Assembly (NCBI GenBank): GCA_016214845.1
Contig: JACRMS010000014.1
Span: forward strand, 43,595-107,594
From: Nitrospirota bacterium
GTDB lineage: Bacteria; Nitrospirota; Thermodesulfovibrionia; UBA6902
Reading direction: 5' to 3'
Length of the DNA stretch: 64,000 nt
The notes under the pieces are model-generated. The model ran no database searches. It was not told where the DNA came from and saw nothing but the letters and a program-made list of their open reading frames with translations. Position 1 is the stretch's first letter. Every line of letters starts with the position of its first letter. Positions 63,914 through 64,000 of this stretch are shown piece by piece. The translations under genes and the position numbers were made by a program.

Positions 63914-64000
63914 TCATGTTTGAGTTAATGATGATTCTGTTTGCTGATAATTGTTGTTTTGAGTTTCAGGCTTATACCTCCTCCAAGGATGATCTGCAGA
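63914..64000 (-). mobile_element. C-terminal end of a probable transposase (partial)
   Basis: The minus strand is open from the right edge to a TGA at 63914-63916 and encodes 28 residues: DHPWRRYKPETQNNN then YQQTESSLTQT. The DHPWRR segment resembles the C-termini of integrase-core transposases, and the TGTCCGG repeats right after the stop look like an IS end. The main body lies outside the window, so the family is not named. Confidence 0.5.

Overview
The window reads as a chromosomal contig of an anaerobic, respiratory, Gram-negative bacterium. The best guess is Nitrospirota (Thermodesulfovibrionia-like) or a related lineage. This is inferred from several traits seen together: clade II (Sec-type) nitrous oxide reductase, multihaem cytochromes, membrane polyferredoxins, a futalosine-hydrolase-like gene (menaquinone route), TolC/TonB/outer-membrane lipoproteins, a dnaJ-hspR-clpB operon and multi-PAS kinases. 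No 16S rRNA is present, so the taxonomy is not proven.

Layout. (1) 1-14.2 kb, nitrogen-oxide respiration: the 3' end of norB, an HPP membrane protein with a CBS protein, a polyferredoxin, then a long leftward operon nosZ - periplasmic protein - cytochrome c - nosD - NosR split into two genes (FMN part and polyferredoxin part) - nosF - nosY - TlpA-like thioredoxin - octahaem HAO-like cytochrome. NO to N2O to N2 could be run by these genes. (2) 14.3-23.7 kb: a PAS hybrid histidine kinase and a TetR-controlled ABC efflux operon (TolC, HlyD, two ATPases, two permeases). (3) 24.1-28.9 kb: a DUF433/DUF5615 toxin-antitoxin pair and the dnaJ-hspR-clpB heat-shock operon with a recognisable promoter/operator. 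(4) 29.1-36.9 kb: a type I restriction-modification locus in which hsdM carries a frameshift and an amber codon, rhuM is frameshifted near its end, and three copies of an approximately 40-bp-arm inverted-repeat element lie at gene junctions or inside hsdS; one copy encloses a GxxExxY gene. (5) 37-59.9 kb, housekeeping and signalling: PilZ, PHP, hemerythrin, a multi-PAS kinase with its response regulator, an M1 peptidase-ChaN-PDZ fusion, prfB with its programmed frameshift, mqnB-like, nth, birA, coaX, a JAMM protein, a TonB-like protein, and cdaA-cdaR-glmM. (6) 59.9-64 kb: initiator tRNA-Met whose 3' end and terminator are duplicated 3.3 kb away. The enclosed segment holds a tyrosine-integrase relic and an envelope cassette of two L,D-transpeptidase lipoproteins around a Braun-type alanine-rich lipoprotein ending in Arg-Lys. 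The right edge is the end of a probable insertion sequence.

A recurring theme is dispersed short palindromic or tandem repeats of several families, some lying inside reading frames (TonB-like linker, mqnB-like, HsdS linker, protein ends in the nos operon) and so contributing peptide sequence.
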